DNA of 64,000 bases, from the NCBI RefSeq assembly GCF_002276045.1, contig NZ_NQMR01000026.1, positions 1 through 64,000 on the forward strand. The letters are read 5' to 3'. The first letter of the stretch is position 1. Each line of letters begins with the position of its first letter. Of the stretch, positions 35,743 to 44,479 are shown one piece after another. The notes under the pieces were generated by a model. That model saw only the letters and a program-made list of their open reading frames with translations. It was not told the DNA's origin and ran no database searches. The position numbers and the translations under genes are program-made. The stretch is from Pseudoalteromonas sp. NBT06-2. Its GTDB lineage: Bacteria > Pseudomonadota > Gammaproteobacteria > Enterobacterales > Alteromonadaceae.

Positions 35743-36492
35743 TTAAATTTCAGCATTTAAACTTCTAAATAAATGAGTAAAGCTACGACTAATGGCTAAC
35801 GGTTCATTTAATCCTTTCATGTAGGCATTCATCTGCTCACAATCTGTTGTTTGTACATAGTTTAAACTTTTTATATTGAGTACTGTACTACGATGCACTT
35901 GCCAAAATATTTCTGGGTTAAGTTGCTCACATAAATTTTTAAGTGGCATTCTCACTAATGCTTCTCGCTCTTTTGTCAATACTTTTACGTAACGCCCGCT
36001 CGCTTTAAAACAGATAATATCGTCAACGGGTATCAACCAGAACTTATTACCTATTTGAATTTTTAATCGCTTTAAATAAGATCCCTGTTCTGAATTTACG
36101 TTTTCAAGGGCTTGTTTAATATCAACAGGTGTCGAAGCAAGCCTGACATTGAGTCGCTCTATACATTCTTGTAATCTTTTGTCTGAATAGGGTTTCAGTA
36201 AATAATCAATAGCACCCGTTTCAAACGCTTGAATTGCATATTGATCGTATGCTGTAATAAATATAATATGACATTTATGTTTTGTTAATTGAGCAACCTC
36301 AATCCCCGTTAAATCACCCATTTGAATATCAAGAAAAGCAATGTCAGGTTTATCTTTATTGAGTGAAGCTAAAGCGTCATCACCATTTTCAACAGATGAT
36401 ATTATTTTTGCTTGTGGCCAATATTTAATTAATTTGTTATTAAGATTTTCCCGTAAAAACTCTTCATCTTCTGCAATCAAAATCTTAACCAT
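35743..36492 (-). CDS. LytTR-family response regulator
   Basis: A 249-residue regulator. The receiver domain (about 1-120) has the acidic pair 'AEDEEF', phospho-acceptor Asp in 'IAFLDIQMGDLTG', Thr in 'IFITAYDQYA' and Lys in 'LLKPYSD'. The C-terminal LytTR DNA-binding domain (about 145-247) shows 'DDIICFKASGRYVKVLT' and 'FWQVHRSTVLNIKSL'. Its start overlaps the kinase gene by 8 bp, so it is the partner of that kinase. Targets of LytTR regulators are direct-repeat sites; I could not pick one near this pair. Confidence 0.95.
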   Translation of the reverse strand: MVKILIAEDEEFLRENLNNKLIKYWPQAKIISSVENGDDALASLNKDKPDIAFLDIQMGDLTGIEVAQLTKHKCHIIFITAYDQYAIQAFETGAIDYLLKPYSDKRLQECIERLNVRLASTPVDIKQALENVNSEQGSYLKRLKIQIGNKFWLIPVDDIICFKASGRYVKVLTKEREALVRMPLKNLCEQLNPEIFWQVHRSTVLNIKSLNYVQTTDCEQMNAYMKGLNEPLAISRSFTHLFRSLNAEI

Positions 36493-37558
36493 TGCTAGGT
36501 ACCTCTAAGTGCGCCGTCGTGAATGCATTTGTTTTACAGTTAATTGAAAACTTACCTCTATTGCCATAGGTGACTTTCATTCGTTCTAGCAAATTAGTGA
36601 TCCCTGTGCCGTAACTATCATTTTTCAATGAGCCTATATTATCCGTAACAGCTACCTGTATCATTTGTTTTGGACCCAATTTTACGGAAATAACGAGTTT
36701 ACCTTTGCCATTATTTTTCTCAATGGCATGCTTGATAGCATTCTCAACTAAAGTTAAAATCGACATAGGTAAAATAGGTCGATTTAATATCGATTTCGGT
36801 ATATCAATTTCATATTCTAACTTGCTAGAAAAACGAATCTTTTGAATATTAAGATAGCGTATGATCATCTCTTGCTCTTCTTCTAGCTTAATAAATTTGT
36901 GCCGATATTGATGAACGGTTGAACGTAAATATTCAGTTAATTCTTCTAATAAGTTTTTTGCTTTCTCAGGATCTAAATCAATTAAGCTATGTAAATTAGC
37001 TAACGTATTATAAAAAAAATGGGGCTCTATTTGCGCTTGTAATAAATGTAATTCCATCTCTACACGTTCTCTTTCTAAAGAATGCTCTGCTATCTCTTGT
37101 TTTAACAATTGAAATTTAGGCTGTGATTCACGGCTTTGTATATAAACAATAACCATGATTGCCCAAGCAGAAAATATCAAAGTAGACATTGAATAAATGG
37201 TTACTTGTAAAATAGGATGTAAAGAGCTTTCATTCCATGTATCTGTACTGTAAATAAGCGGAAAACTAACGGCAAATGCTAGAAGCCCTATCATAGCAAT
37301 ACGCACAAGTGACATTTTACTGCCTGGTCCACGTGATAATATTAAATATGAAAAAGCTAATGAATATCCAAGGATATTCATTACCTTAATATACCCTAAT
37401 AATTCAGAAAAAAAGAATTCGTAACTACTTTCGACAACAGCCAAATGGTAAACAGTTTTTAAAAATGCACAGGCGCAATTTATTGCAAATATAACGACTA
37501 TATTATTAATCGTCATTAAAGAGCCCATTGTTTTTAATCTATAAATACTACTGTGCAT
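36485..37558 (-). CDS. LytS/YehU-type sensor histidine kinase
   Basis: A 357-residue membrane kinase with four or so N-terminal hydrophobic helices (about 15-155) and no large periplasmic loop. The His_kinase domain has 'QAQIEPHFFYNTLANLHSLI' with the phosphorylated His, and the ATPase domain has the N box 'LVENAIKHAIEKN' and 'YGTGITNLLERM'. It phosphorylates the LytTR regulator encoded next. The stimulus is unknown; helices without a sensor loop suggest a membrane or envelope signal. Confidence 0.94.
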   Translation of the reverse strand: MHSSIYRLKTMGSLMTINNIVVIFAINCACAFLKTVYHLAVVESSYEFFFSELLGYIKVMNILGYSLAFSYLILSRGPGSKMSLVRIAMIGLLAFAVSFPLIYSTDTWNESSLHPILQVTIYSMSTLIFSAWAIMVIVYIQSRESQPKFQLLKQEIAEHSLERERVEMELHLLQAQIEPHFFYNTLANLHSLIDLDPEKAKNLLEELTEYLRSTVHQYRHKFIKLEEEQEMIIRYLNIQKIRFSSKLEYEIDIPKSILNRPILPMSILTLVENAIKHAIEKNNGKGKLVISVKLGPKQMIQVAVTDNIGSLKNDSYGTGITNLLERMKVTYGNRGKFSINCKTNAFTTAHLEVPSNG

Positions 37559-38114
37559 ATAAGTCTCTCATATATTGTTTTGTCATCATTAAAGCTGGAA
37601 ATTGATTTAAACGTCATATTTATTAACTATGAGTATAATCTAGAAATTATACGAGACATTAAGTGTTGCATAACGACCAAGCACATCAAATAAACCGTCA
37701 GTATAACTAGATGGTAACTTACTACACTACGGTTAGCCAATGGTAATTGTGGCGCACCTTCTCAAGTAAGCTATTGATAGATAGCTTAAAAATATATTAT
37801 TTGTATACCAGTAATTAAAACCAGTGGTAATGTGCTTTTAAAACATTTGTTTATAATTCTATTATCTAACATGCTGCAAGGACTTCTTTATGTTTGTTTT
37901 ATGAACATTTCACTTCATATTCAGATAACCTTAATTTTTATACATTAAAAAGACGAGGTGTTATCAATGATCAAAATATGGTATCAAGGAGTCGAAATTA
38001 GGTATTAAGAATGATAAATAAAAACTGTAAATATAATTCATCTAATAAGATTTAATCTCAAGTTCATATATCACATCTCAGTTTTATAAAAGAATCGGCC
38101 CCAAGTGACCGAGT
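37559..38114. other. Gene-free stretch between kinase and transposase genes
   Basis: About 556 bp. It holds a small perfect hairpin (TAAGCTAT at 37767-37774 against ATAGCTTA at 37781-37788). The final bases near 38105 share CGAGTTTAAAAG with two other intergenic sites (near 42033 and 55926). Nothing else is seen. Confidence 0.5.
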
Positions 38115-38513
38115 TTAAAAGAGTCCCAACTGACTTGCGTGAACTTCTTTTTTATCTAATTCAACCAATTGGTTCTGCACGTATTTACGAATAGTATCTT
38201 CTGTTGCATTTCGAATTATTTCTACAAAATAACTTTGAGTCCAAAGTTCCCCACCCCAGAAATAACGTCTTTTTATATCTGAATATAATTTGAAAAACTC
38301 TCTTGCTGAAATACTTTTTATCACCTGCATGATCTGACTTGATGACATTTTTGGTTCACTTCTTAAGACCATATGAATATAGTCTTCTGGTATTTCTAAT
38401 TCAACTATATCTATGTCGTAACCAATTTTTTGAATTATAACTTTCATCGCTTCACTATAAGACTCTGGAAAAACTTTACGTCGATACTTAGGTATCGACA
38501 CAAAGTGATACAT
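38115..38513 (-). pseudogene. Degenerate IS200/IS605-type Y1 transposase (TnpA)
   Basis: A 132-residue TnpA-like protein: 'YHFVSIPKYRRKVFPES', 'YFWGGELWTQSYFVEI' and the catalytic Tyr in 'IRKYVQNQ' are typical. In the HUH motif the first His is replaced by Tyr ('EDYIHMVL' where family members have D-H-x-H). In-frame sequence upstream of the ATG continues the family N-terminus ('RNSHYVFRS') up to a stop codon, so the original start has been lost. No tnpB is present. It is probably an inactive remnant, though domestication is possible. Confidence 0.75.
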
Positions 38514-38864
38514 TGACCTAAAAACATAATGAGAATTTCTTTAAAGTTACATGTTATGGATACTACAGACTGAGACAAACCCCTGAGATTTTCGCTACGC
38601 TCTGTTAAATTTCAGATTAAATCAAAAAAGAAGCTTAGTAAGTTTTAATTGCTATTAGTTAGTACTTATAATCTAAATCCTGTAACAATTAAATGTATTT
38701 TCATTCAAACTTATCCTTTAATATATTGAAAAGTTATTTATCTGCCATAATATACTTATCACTTTTAGGTTGATAGTATTGTATAAACCAACACCAGTTT
38801 TAATACCAATAACGTGCAATTTAGTTTGAACTGATCGTAACAATTGACACCATCAGGATTAGAT
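38514..38864. other. Gap upstream of transposase remnant and diguanylate cyclase gene
   Basis: About 350 bp. It contains an imperfect stem (38583-38591 and 38607-38615, CTGA-ATTT against AAAT-TCAG) that may be the subterminal hairpin of the IS200-type element. It also holds the promoter of the diguanylate cyclase gene, which I cannot place. Confidence 0.5.
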
Positions 38865-39887
38865 ATGGTTAACAAAAATAAATCGCCAATCCCAACAAAT
38901 GAAAGCGAGCGACTTTTAGAACTAGAATCATATAACATAGTAGATTCTTTACCTGAAGATGAATATGATGATATTGTTTTAATTTCATCTCATATATGTA
39001 ATACACCTATTGCAATAGTGGCTTTAATTGATGAAACACGAAAGTGGCATAAATCTAAAGTCGGTATCAATAAAGAGTCTGTGCCTAGAGATATTGCCAT
39101 TTGTTCACATACGATTCTGAATGATGAAATACTGGTGGTGAATGATACTCATCTTAATGAAAAATTTTGTAATATTGGAATGGTAACAAAAGCACCGTTT
39201 GTTAGGTTTTATGCTGGTGTACCTTTAATTAACACTTCAGGGTTCGCTTTAGGAACTTTATGTGTTTTAGATACAAAACCCAACCAATTAAATGATTTTC
39301 AAATCAATTCCCTTAAAGCACTTGCACGCCAAGTTATTACGCTATTGGAATTACGACGTAATTTAGCACAATTAGAAAAACAAAAGCATGAACTATTTGC
39401 CCTAAGTCAAACTGATGATTTAAGCAATTTATTTAACCGTCGCGTCTTAAGTCGTGAGCTTTCTAAAGAACTAAAGAGGAGTGTTCGATATGGTGGTAAC
39501 TTTGCTTTAATGATGCTAGATCTTGATTATTTTAAAATACTTAATGATAAATATGGCCATGCATACGGTGATAAAGCAATTCAAAAAATAGGTAAATTAT
39601 TAAAAGAAAAATCCAGAGACACAGATTGTTGTATTCGTTATGGCGGTGATGAGTTTATAATATTAATGCCAAATACCAATGCCGAACAAGCAATTTACGT
39701 CAGTGAGAGAATAAGACAATCAATCGATAAATCGGGAGGTGCACTTGATACACTCAGTGCAAGCATTGGCATTGTAATTGTACAACAATTTGATGTCAGC
39801 GAAAAATCAATCTTAGCATTAGCTGATGACTGCGTTTATCTCGCAAAAGAACAAGGCCGTAATCAAATTATTCACCAGTTTATTTAG
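38865..39887 (+). CDS. GAF-GGDEF diguanylate cyclase
   Basis: A 340-residue cytoplasmic c-di-GMP synthase. I choose the ATG at 38865 with AGGA seven bases upstream over a TTG at 38844. A GAF sensor domain (about 20-165) is followed by a GGDEF domain with 'YGGDEFIIL'. The inhibitory RxxD site is present: 'RDTD' five residues before GGDEF. So it should be active and product-inhibited. It lies 5 kb from the start of the polysaccharide operon. The GT2 there has no PilZ domain, so any link is indirect. Confidence 0.94.
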   Translation: MVNKNKSPIPTNESERLLELESYNIVDSLPEDEYDDIVLISSHICNTPIAIVALIDETRKWHKSKVGINKESVPRDIAICSHTILNDEILVVNDTHLNEKFCNIGMVTKAPFVRFYAGVPLINTSGFALGTLCVLDTKPNQLNDFQINSLKALARQVITLLELRRNLAQLEKQKHELFALSQTDDLSNLFNRRVLSRELSKELKRSVRYGGNFALMMLDLDYFKILNDKYGHAYGDKAIQKIGKLLKEKSRDTDCCIRYGGDEFIILMPNTNAEQAIYVSERIRQSIDKSGGALDTLSASIGIVIVQQFDVSEKSILALADDCVYLAKEQGRNQIIHQFI

Positions 39888-40056
39888 TCACTAGGTGTAA
39901 TTGAATCATGATTTAGTTATGGGTAATAAGCGAACATTCGTTAGTAGACTAAATTTTAAGAATTACAAATCATGGCTTGTACTCGACACCTAGCCACGCT
40001 TTGAAACCTACATTTCCAAGTAACCGGATATCGGTATTTACCGTCAAAAAATGTAT

Positions 40057-40698
40057 TTATCTATAATCAACTAAACTCAAGTTCTCCTTTTTACATACAC
40101 TTATCACTGCATCTCTTTTAGCTATTTTTTTAAGATAACGTGATAAGTTTCTAAATGATAGTGGTGGCTGTTTGAATTCATCAGCCCAAACAGCCAACAT
40201 GAATAAAAAATAATCACAAACTGTAATGCTATCGCTCACTAAATAGTCTTTACCTTCAAGTTCAGTATCTAGCAAGAGAAACATATCCGTTATACGTTTC
40301 TCTTGCGCTTCAACGATTGCCTTTATATGGCCAGTTTCACTTGTATGTCTTTGAGGATAAAAATACAGCATTAATTCAGCTTGCACGGTATTATTTAAAT
40401 ACATTAGCCATTGATAAAATAATGGCCTATTTTTATCACCCACTTTTGGCATAAGTGATTTATTAGGGTTTTTATCACATAGATGTAGACATATAGCGGC
40501 ACTTTCAAATATTGCAAAGCCATCATCAACTAAAGTTGGAATACGCCCTGTCGGATTTAAAACGAGATATTCATCAGATTTGTGCGCATTAGAGTGTCTA
40601 TCTACTAATTGTAATGTGTAATCTAGTCCCATTTCTTCTAATACAAAGTGCGGTGCCATACTGGCGTTAAGTGGATAATAATAAAGTATATACATCAT
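40057..40698 (-). CDS. Glutathione S-transferase family protein
   Basis: A 213-residue protein with a thioredoxin-like N-domain ('MMYILYYYPLNASMAPHFVL', 'NPTGRIPTLVDD' with the cis-Pro, and 'FESAAICLHLCD' for the glutathione-binding Glu-Ser) and an all-helical C-domain (about 88-213). It probably conjugates or reduces small electrophiles. Two adjacent Met codons give an uncertain start by one residue. It is transcribed alone, next to a decayed small gene. Confidence 0.92.
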   Translation of the reverse strand: MMYILYYYPLNASMAPHFVLEEMGLDYTLQLVDRHSNAHKSDEYLVLNPTGRIPTLVDDGFAIFESAAICLHLCDKNPNKSLMPKVGDKNRPLFYQWLMYLNNTVQAELMLYFYPQRHTSETGHIKAIVEAQEKRITDMFLLLDTELEGKDYLVSDSITVCDYFLFMLAVWADEFKQPPLSFRNLSRYLKKIAKRDAVISVCKKENLSLVDYR

Positions 40699-40718
40699 AT
40701 TCCTTTAATTAATAGACG

Positions 40719-40950
40719 TTAAATTTGTTCTATCATTGCTTTTATTTTTACAGCTTTTTCAAAGTGATCGAGCTTATGAGTCATGATCCACCTGAGTCAT
40801 GATCCACCAAGTTGCAACTTCCATTAATAGCTCAGGTTCTTCGTTTTTATTAGCAAAAAAAGCGTAAAACGATAAACCGACGTTATCACCTTTTTGTGCT
40901 ATTTTGTTATTACATACTTGTATTATTTTTTGTTTTAAAACTTTTTTCAT
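40719..40950 (-). pseudogene. Small gene broken by a 16-bp tandem duplication
   Basis: From the ATG at 40950 the frame reads 'MKKVLKQKIIQVCNNKIAQK', with 'YAFFANKNEEPELLMEVATW' further on, and stops after 58 residues at 40774. The stop is caused by a tandem duplication of a 16-bp unit (40777-40792 and 40793-40808, GGTGGATCATGACTCA on the minus strand). Removing one copy restores a frame of 71 residues ending '...LDHFEKAVKIKAMIEQI' at 40719. The family is unknown. The break looks recent because the two copies are identical. Confidence 0.75.
40777..40808. repeat. Perfect tandem duplication, 2 x 16 bp
   Basis: TGAGTCATGATCCACC occurs twice in direct succession. Being 16 bp, it shifts the reading frame of the small minus-strand gene it lies in. 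It could revert by slippage. Confidence 0.95.
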
Positions 40951-41195
40951 TAAGTTCTCTACTTAGTTCAATTTCATAAATATCTAATACTTAACTTGAC
41001 AGCATTTTACCAGTGAAGACTATAATTACATATTACTGAGCCCATCGATTTTGTAACATTTAATTTATAGAACCTAAATATAAAGCTCCGATTGTCCCCT
41101 TATAACATAAGTGCTAAGCTCCTAATAACCATAATAATTATCATAGTTTTTGTTTTACACAACTTAATGTCTGCAATGAATCATCGAGGAAATTG

Positions 41196-41339
41196 ATGAT
41201 TTACACAACCACAGAATCAGTCCCTGAACGGAATATTAAAGAAATACTAGGTGTCGTTACAGGCAATGCTGTTCAAGCTAAACATATTGGCGGTGAAATA
41301 CATGGCTATACCGAAATATTAACTATTTATCGTATTTAA
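41196..41339 (+). pseudogene. Truncated YbjQ/UPF0145-family gene
   Basis: After a GAGGAA site, an ATG opens a 47-residue frame: 'IYTTTESVPERNIKEILGVV', 'TGNAVQAKHI', then 'GGEIHGYTEIL'. This is the start of a YbjQ-like (UPF0145, heavy-metal-binding-like) protein, normally about 105 residues. The usual ~15-residue segment between 'KHI' and 'GGE' is missing and everything after 'YTE' is gone. The sequence then runs into the tail of a different gene. It is a deletion remnant. Confidence 0.7.
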
Positions 41340-41529
41340 AGGACAATTGACCTTACAGTTAAGAGTTGAAAATATAATTCTTAACCTTGGTGAAACAAAA
41401 GGAGTTGAGCATTGTCCAAAACCACAACCAGATACACATTTTATGATGATAGAACCAGCATCAACAGCACATACTGGATCAACCGTAAGTGACAAAACTG
41501 TTTCATCACAACAGCATGAGTGGATTTAA
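41318..41529 (+). pseudogene. Cupin-domain gene remnant (3' part)
   Basis: The frame ending at 41529 reads 'LFIVFKGQLTLQLRVENIIL', 'TKGVEHCPKPQPDTHFMMIE', then 'PASTAHTG'. This matches the C-terminal half of small cupin proteins (pattern 'KGxLTLxxR...KGVEHxP...IEPxGTxNTG'), with a four- to five-residue gap in the middle. No 5' half is present; the first codons abut the ybjQ remnant. The pair of remnants records one deletion or a few. Confidence 0.65.
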
Positions 41530-41552
41530 TAAAATAATAATGGAAACATAAC

Positions 41553-41978
41553 GTGAAGCAATCAATAATACATATTGCCTTAGTGGTAAAAGACTATGAC
41601 GAGGCGATTGATTTTTATGTCAATAAACTTAAATTCGAGCTTATTGAAGATACCTCTCAAGCAGAACAAGATAAACGTTGGGTTGTCGTTTCACCACCAG
41701 GCTCTAATGGCGTCACAATATTATTAGCCCGTGCATCTAAGCACGAACAAAATGATTTTGTAGGAAACCAAACAGGCGGAAGGGTTTTTCTTTTTTTAAG
41801 TACTGATGATTTTTGGCGTGATTATAATCGAATGGTATCTGACGGTATAAAATTTGTCAGAGAACCACAAAAACAAGATTACGGTACCGTTGCCGTATTT
41901 GAAGACTTATATGGTAATTTATGGGATTTACTGCAATTAAATTCACATCACTCTATGGCTCAGAGAACTTCAGACTAG
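41553..41978 (+). CDS. VOC-superfamily (glyoxalase/dioxygenase-like) protein
   Basis: A 141-residue protein starting at GTG with GGAAAC upstream. One vicinal-oxygen-chelate fold: 'IIHIALVVKDYDEAIDFYV' is the first beta-alpha-beta module with the metal His, and 'VAVFEDLYGNLWDLLQLN' is the last with the metal Glu or Asp. Most such proteins act on small thiol adducts or diols; the substrate is unknown. It may have been transcribed with the decayed genes upstream. Confidence 0.9.
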   Translation: MKQSIIHIALVVKDYDEAIDFYVNKLKFELIEDTSQAEQDKRWVVVSPPGSNGVTILLARASKHEQNDFVGNQTGGRVFLFLSTDDFWRDYNRMVSDGIKFVREPQKQDYGTVAVFEDLYGNLWDLLQLNSHHSMAQRTSD

Positions 41979-42022
41979 GTTCATTGAATACAAACAACCA
42001 ATAAAGTGGCTTTGCTAATATT

Positions 42023-42040
42023 CGCCGTCTCGGCGAGTTT
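42023..42040 (+). terminator. Short GC-rich hairpin after the VOC gene
   Basis: CGCCG, a TCT loop, then CGGCG, followed by AGTTT. It may end the VOC transcript. The segment CGGCGAGTTTAAAA at its right side recurs near 55926 and in part near 38105. Confidence 0.5.
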
Positions 42041-42152
42041 AAAAGGGTTTAAGTTGCGTTTATATAGCACTTCGTAAATGATCAAATGAAGACGGCAGCT
42101 TAATTTATCCGTCATTTCACCTCGTGAATATTTTCTTTATTTATAGTTAAAA

Positions 42153-43973
42153 TTAAAGAAAACTTAATAAATCTTCATCTAATTGCATTAAGGTTTTTGG
42201 ATCTGCCATCATAGTTGCTGCTAAAGATTTTGTTCTTGGTAAAAGTCGGTCAAAGTAAAACTCAGCTGTTTTAATTTTTGCACGATAAAAATCTCTATTT
42301 TCAACCTCTCCTGCTAATTTCTCATATGCACTTTGCGCCATTTTAGCCCAAAAGTATGCCATCACTAAATATCCTGAATACATCAAATAATCCACGGCAG
42401 CAGACCCTACTACATCACGGTTTCTCTTGGCTTTTAATGCTAAGCGAATTGAATATTGCTGCCAGTTTGCGATGCCTTTACTTAATGGCCAAATAAATTT
42501 GTTCATTTGACGTTTATGCGGATTTTTAGACAACATGCTTTGATCTTTACAAAATACTAACACTTTTTTCGTAAAATCTTTTAATGTTCGGCCATGTGTT
42601 AATAAAATTTTTCGCCCTAATAAATCTAGCGCTTGAATGCCTGTGGTACCCTCATATAAAGTTGAAATTCGCACATCTCTTACAATTTGCTCCATGCCCC
42701 ACTCTTTTATATAACCGTGACCACCAAATACTTGTAAACCATGGTTAGCACTTTCTGTGCCCACCTCTGTTAGAAATGCTTTTAAAATTGGTGTGATAAA
42801 ACCTAATCTGTCGTCGGCTGCTTTACGCTCTTGATCTGTTTTAGCCATTTCAATATCATCCACTATTTTAGCCGTATAATAAATCATAGCACGCCCCCCT
42901 TCACTAAATGCTTTTTGTGTCATCAGCATTTTTCGTACATCTGGGTGAACAATAATTGGATCAGCGACTTTATCTGGATACTTTTTACCTGTTAATGAAC
43001 GCATTGATAATCGTTCTTTTGCATAAGCAAGTGAGTTTTGATAAGCCAATTCAGAAGCACACACACCTTGTAATGCTGTACCCACTCGTGCGGTATTCAT
43101 AAAGGTGAACATACATTCAAGACCTTTATTTTCTAGGCCTATTAAAACACCTTGAGCATTATCAAAGTTCAATACCGCTGTTGAAGAAGCTTTTATACCC
43201 ATTTTATCTTCTATAGAACCACAAGTAACATTATTAGCATCACCTAAGTTCCCTTGATTATCTACTTTAATTTTTGGCACGATAAACAATGAAATCCCAC
43301 GTGTTCCTTTTGGCGCATTAGGCAATCTTGCCAGCACGATATGAATGATATTTTCTGTTAAGTCATGTTCACCTGCAGATATAAAAATTTTAGTGCCTGT
43401 AATATTATAAGTGCCGTCATTATTTGGTTCAGCTTTAGTTTTTACTTGGCCTAAATCGGTACCACATTGTGGTTCTGTTAAACACATGGTACCAGTCCAT
43501 GTACCTTCAGTTAAGCGTGTTAAATACAACTCTTTTTGCTCATGTGTACCATGTGTTTGTACTGTATTCATCGCGCCATGACTTAAGCCCGGGTACATAG
43601 CCCATGACCAGTTAGCGGTGCCCATCATTTCAGCTTTTGCCATACCCAAAGAGGCTGGCATGCCCTGACCACCATGCTCTATTGGATGTGATAAACTTTG
43701 CCATCCCCCTGCTACATATAAATTATATGCTTCTTTAAATCCTTTAGGTGTAATAACTTTACCATTTTCGAACTTGCATCCTTCTTTATCACCTGACTGA
43801 TTTAATGGTAGTAATTCATTTTCACAAAATTTAGCACATTCTTGGAAAATAGCATCTACTAAATCTGGGGTCGCTTCTTTAAATTCGGGATGTTTTTTGT
43901 AATGTTCATAATAATTAAATACATCATCAAATAAAAATTTAATGTCCATTAAAGGCGCTTTATAACTTTGCAT
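42153..43973 (-). CDS. Acyl-CoA dehydrogenase (600-residue type)
   Basis: A 606-residue FAD enzyme for the first step of fatty-acid beta-oxidation. 'WTGTMCLTEPQCGTDLGQVK' and 'TGTKIFISAGEHD' are the FAD- and substrate-binding signatures. 'VFGGHGYIKEWGMEQIVRDV' and 'LYEGTTGIQALDLLGRK' hold the C-terminal signature and the catalytic-base Glu. A ~130-residue helical C-terminal extension matches the long-form family. Electrons should go to the ETF proteins encoded at 58-60 kb. It is single, with no neighbouring thiolase. Confidence 0.95.
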   Translation of the reverse strand: MQSYKAPLMDIKFLFDDVFNYYEHYKKHPEFKEATPDLVDAIFQECAKFCENELLPLNQSGDKEGCKFENGKVITPKGFKEAYNLYVAGGWQSLSHPIEHGGQGMPASLGMAKAEMMGTANWSWAMYPGLSHGAMNTVQTHGTHEQKELYLTRLTEGTWTGTMCLTEPQCGTDLGQVKTKAEPNNDGTYNITGTKIFISAGEHDLTENIIHIVLARLPNAPKGTRGISLFIVPKIKVDNQGNLGDANNVTCGSIEDKMGIKASSTAVLNFDNAQGVLIGLENKGLECMFTFMNTARVGTALQGVCASELAYQNSLAYAKERLSMRSLTGKKYPDKVADPIIVHPDVRKMLMTQKAFSEGGRAMIYYTAKIVDDIEMAKTDQERKAADDRLGFITPILKAFLTEVGTESANHGLQVFGGHGYIKEWGMEQIVRDVRISTLYEGTTGIQALDLLGRKILLTHGRTLKDFTKKVLVFCKDQSMLSKNPHKRQMNKFIWPLSKGIANWQQYSIRLALKAKRNRDVVGSAAVDYLMYSGYLVMAYFWAKMAQSAYEKLAGEVENRDFYRAKIKTAEFYFDRLLPRTKSLAATMMADPKTLMQLDEDLLSFL

Positions 43974-44065
43974 AATTACTTCTCTTATTATTGTTACTGC
44001 TTAATTAATATTAGTCAAAATAAGTATAGCAGACAAAAAAACTGGTCATACCACAAAAGAAATAA

Positions 44066-44425
44066 AGATTAGTCTCAATTAAATTTAAAGCTGACTATGC
44101 TCAAATACCAGAAAGTGGACTTCATGACTATCACAAAGATAATGTTGGTGACTTAGAAGTAACTGGCTTTGAAGTTTATGCCGGATATAACTTAAGTAAC
44201 TTACAAGTACAATTAAGTTACTCTTCAGCAGATAGTGACTTAAATGCATTTACAGATTATCAATCACTAGCTTAGCTGTCAGCCTAGATGTCGGTAACCT
44301 ATTTGATAAAGACTACGCTCACAATCTTCAAGAACTGGCTTATCTAAACACCCTAGATTTGGTGATTTATTCTTAACCGATTATGAACTAGGTCGTAATA
44401 TCAAAGCCTGAGTATTTTATAAACG
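44066..44425 (+). pseudogene. TonB-dependent receptor remnant
   Basis: Only the C-terminal portion of a TonB receptor remains, in at least three frames: 'FKADYAQIPESGLHDYHKDN', with 'GFEVYAGYNLSNLQVQLSYS' further on; then 'VSLDVGNLFDKDYAH'; then 'PRFGDLFLTDYELGRNIKA'. The last resembles the terminal barrel strand, now ended by a stop codon. Frameshifts and stops between the pieces show decay. The missing 5' part was lost before or during insertion of what precedes it. Confidence 0.72.
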
Positions 44426-44452
44426 ATAAGCTTTAGCTAAAAATATAGTATT

Positions 44453-44479
44453 AAAACCAAGTGATATTTACTTGGTTTT
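44453..44479. terminator. Bidirectional terminator
   Basis: AAAACCAAGT, a 7-base loop, then ACTTGGTTTT. The right arm overlaps the stop codon of the glycosyltransferase gene (minus). A- and T-runs flank both arms, so it can act in both directions. Confidence 0.72.
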
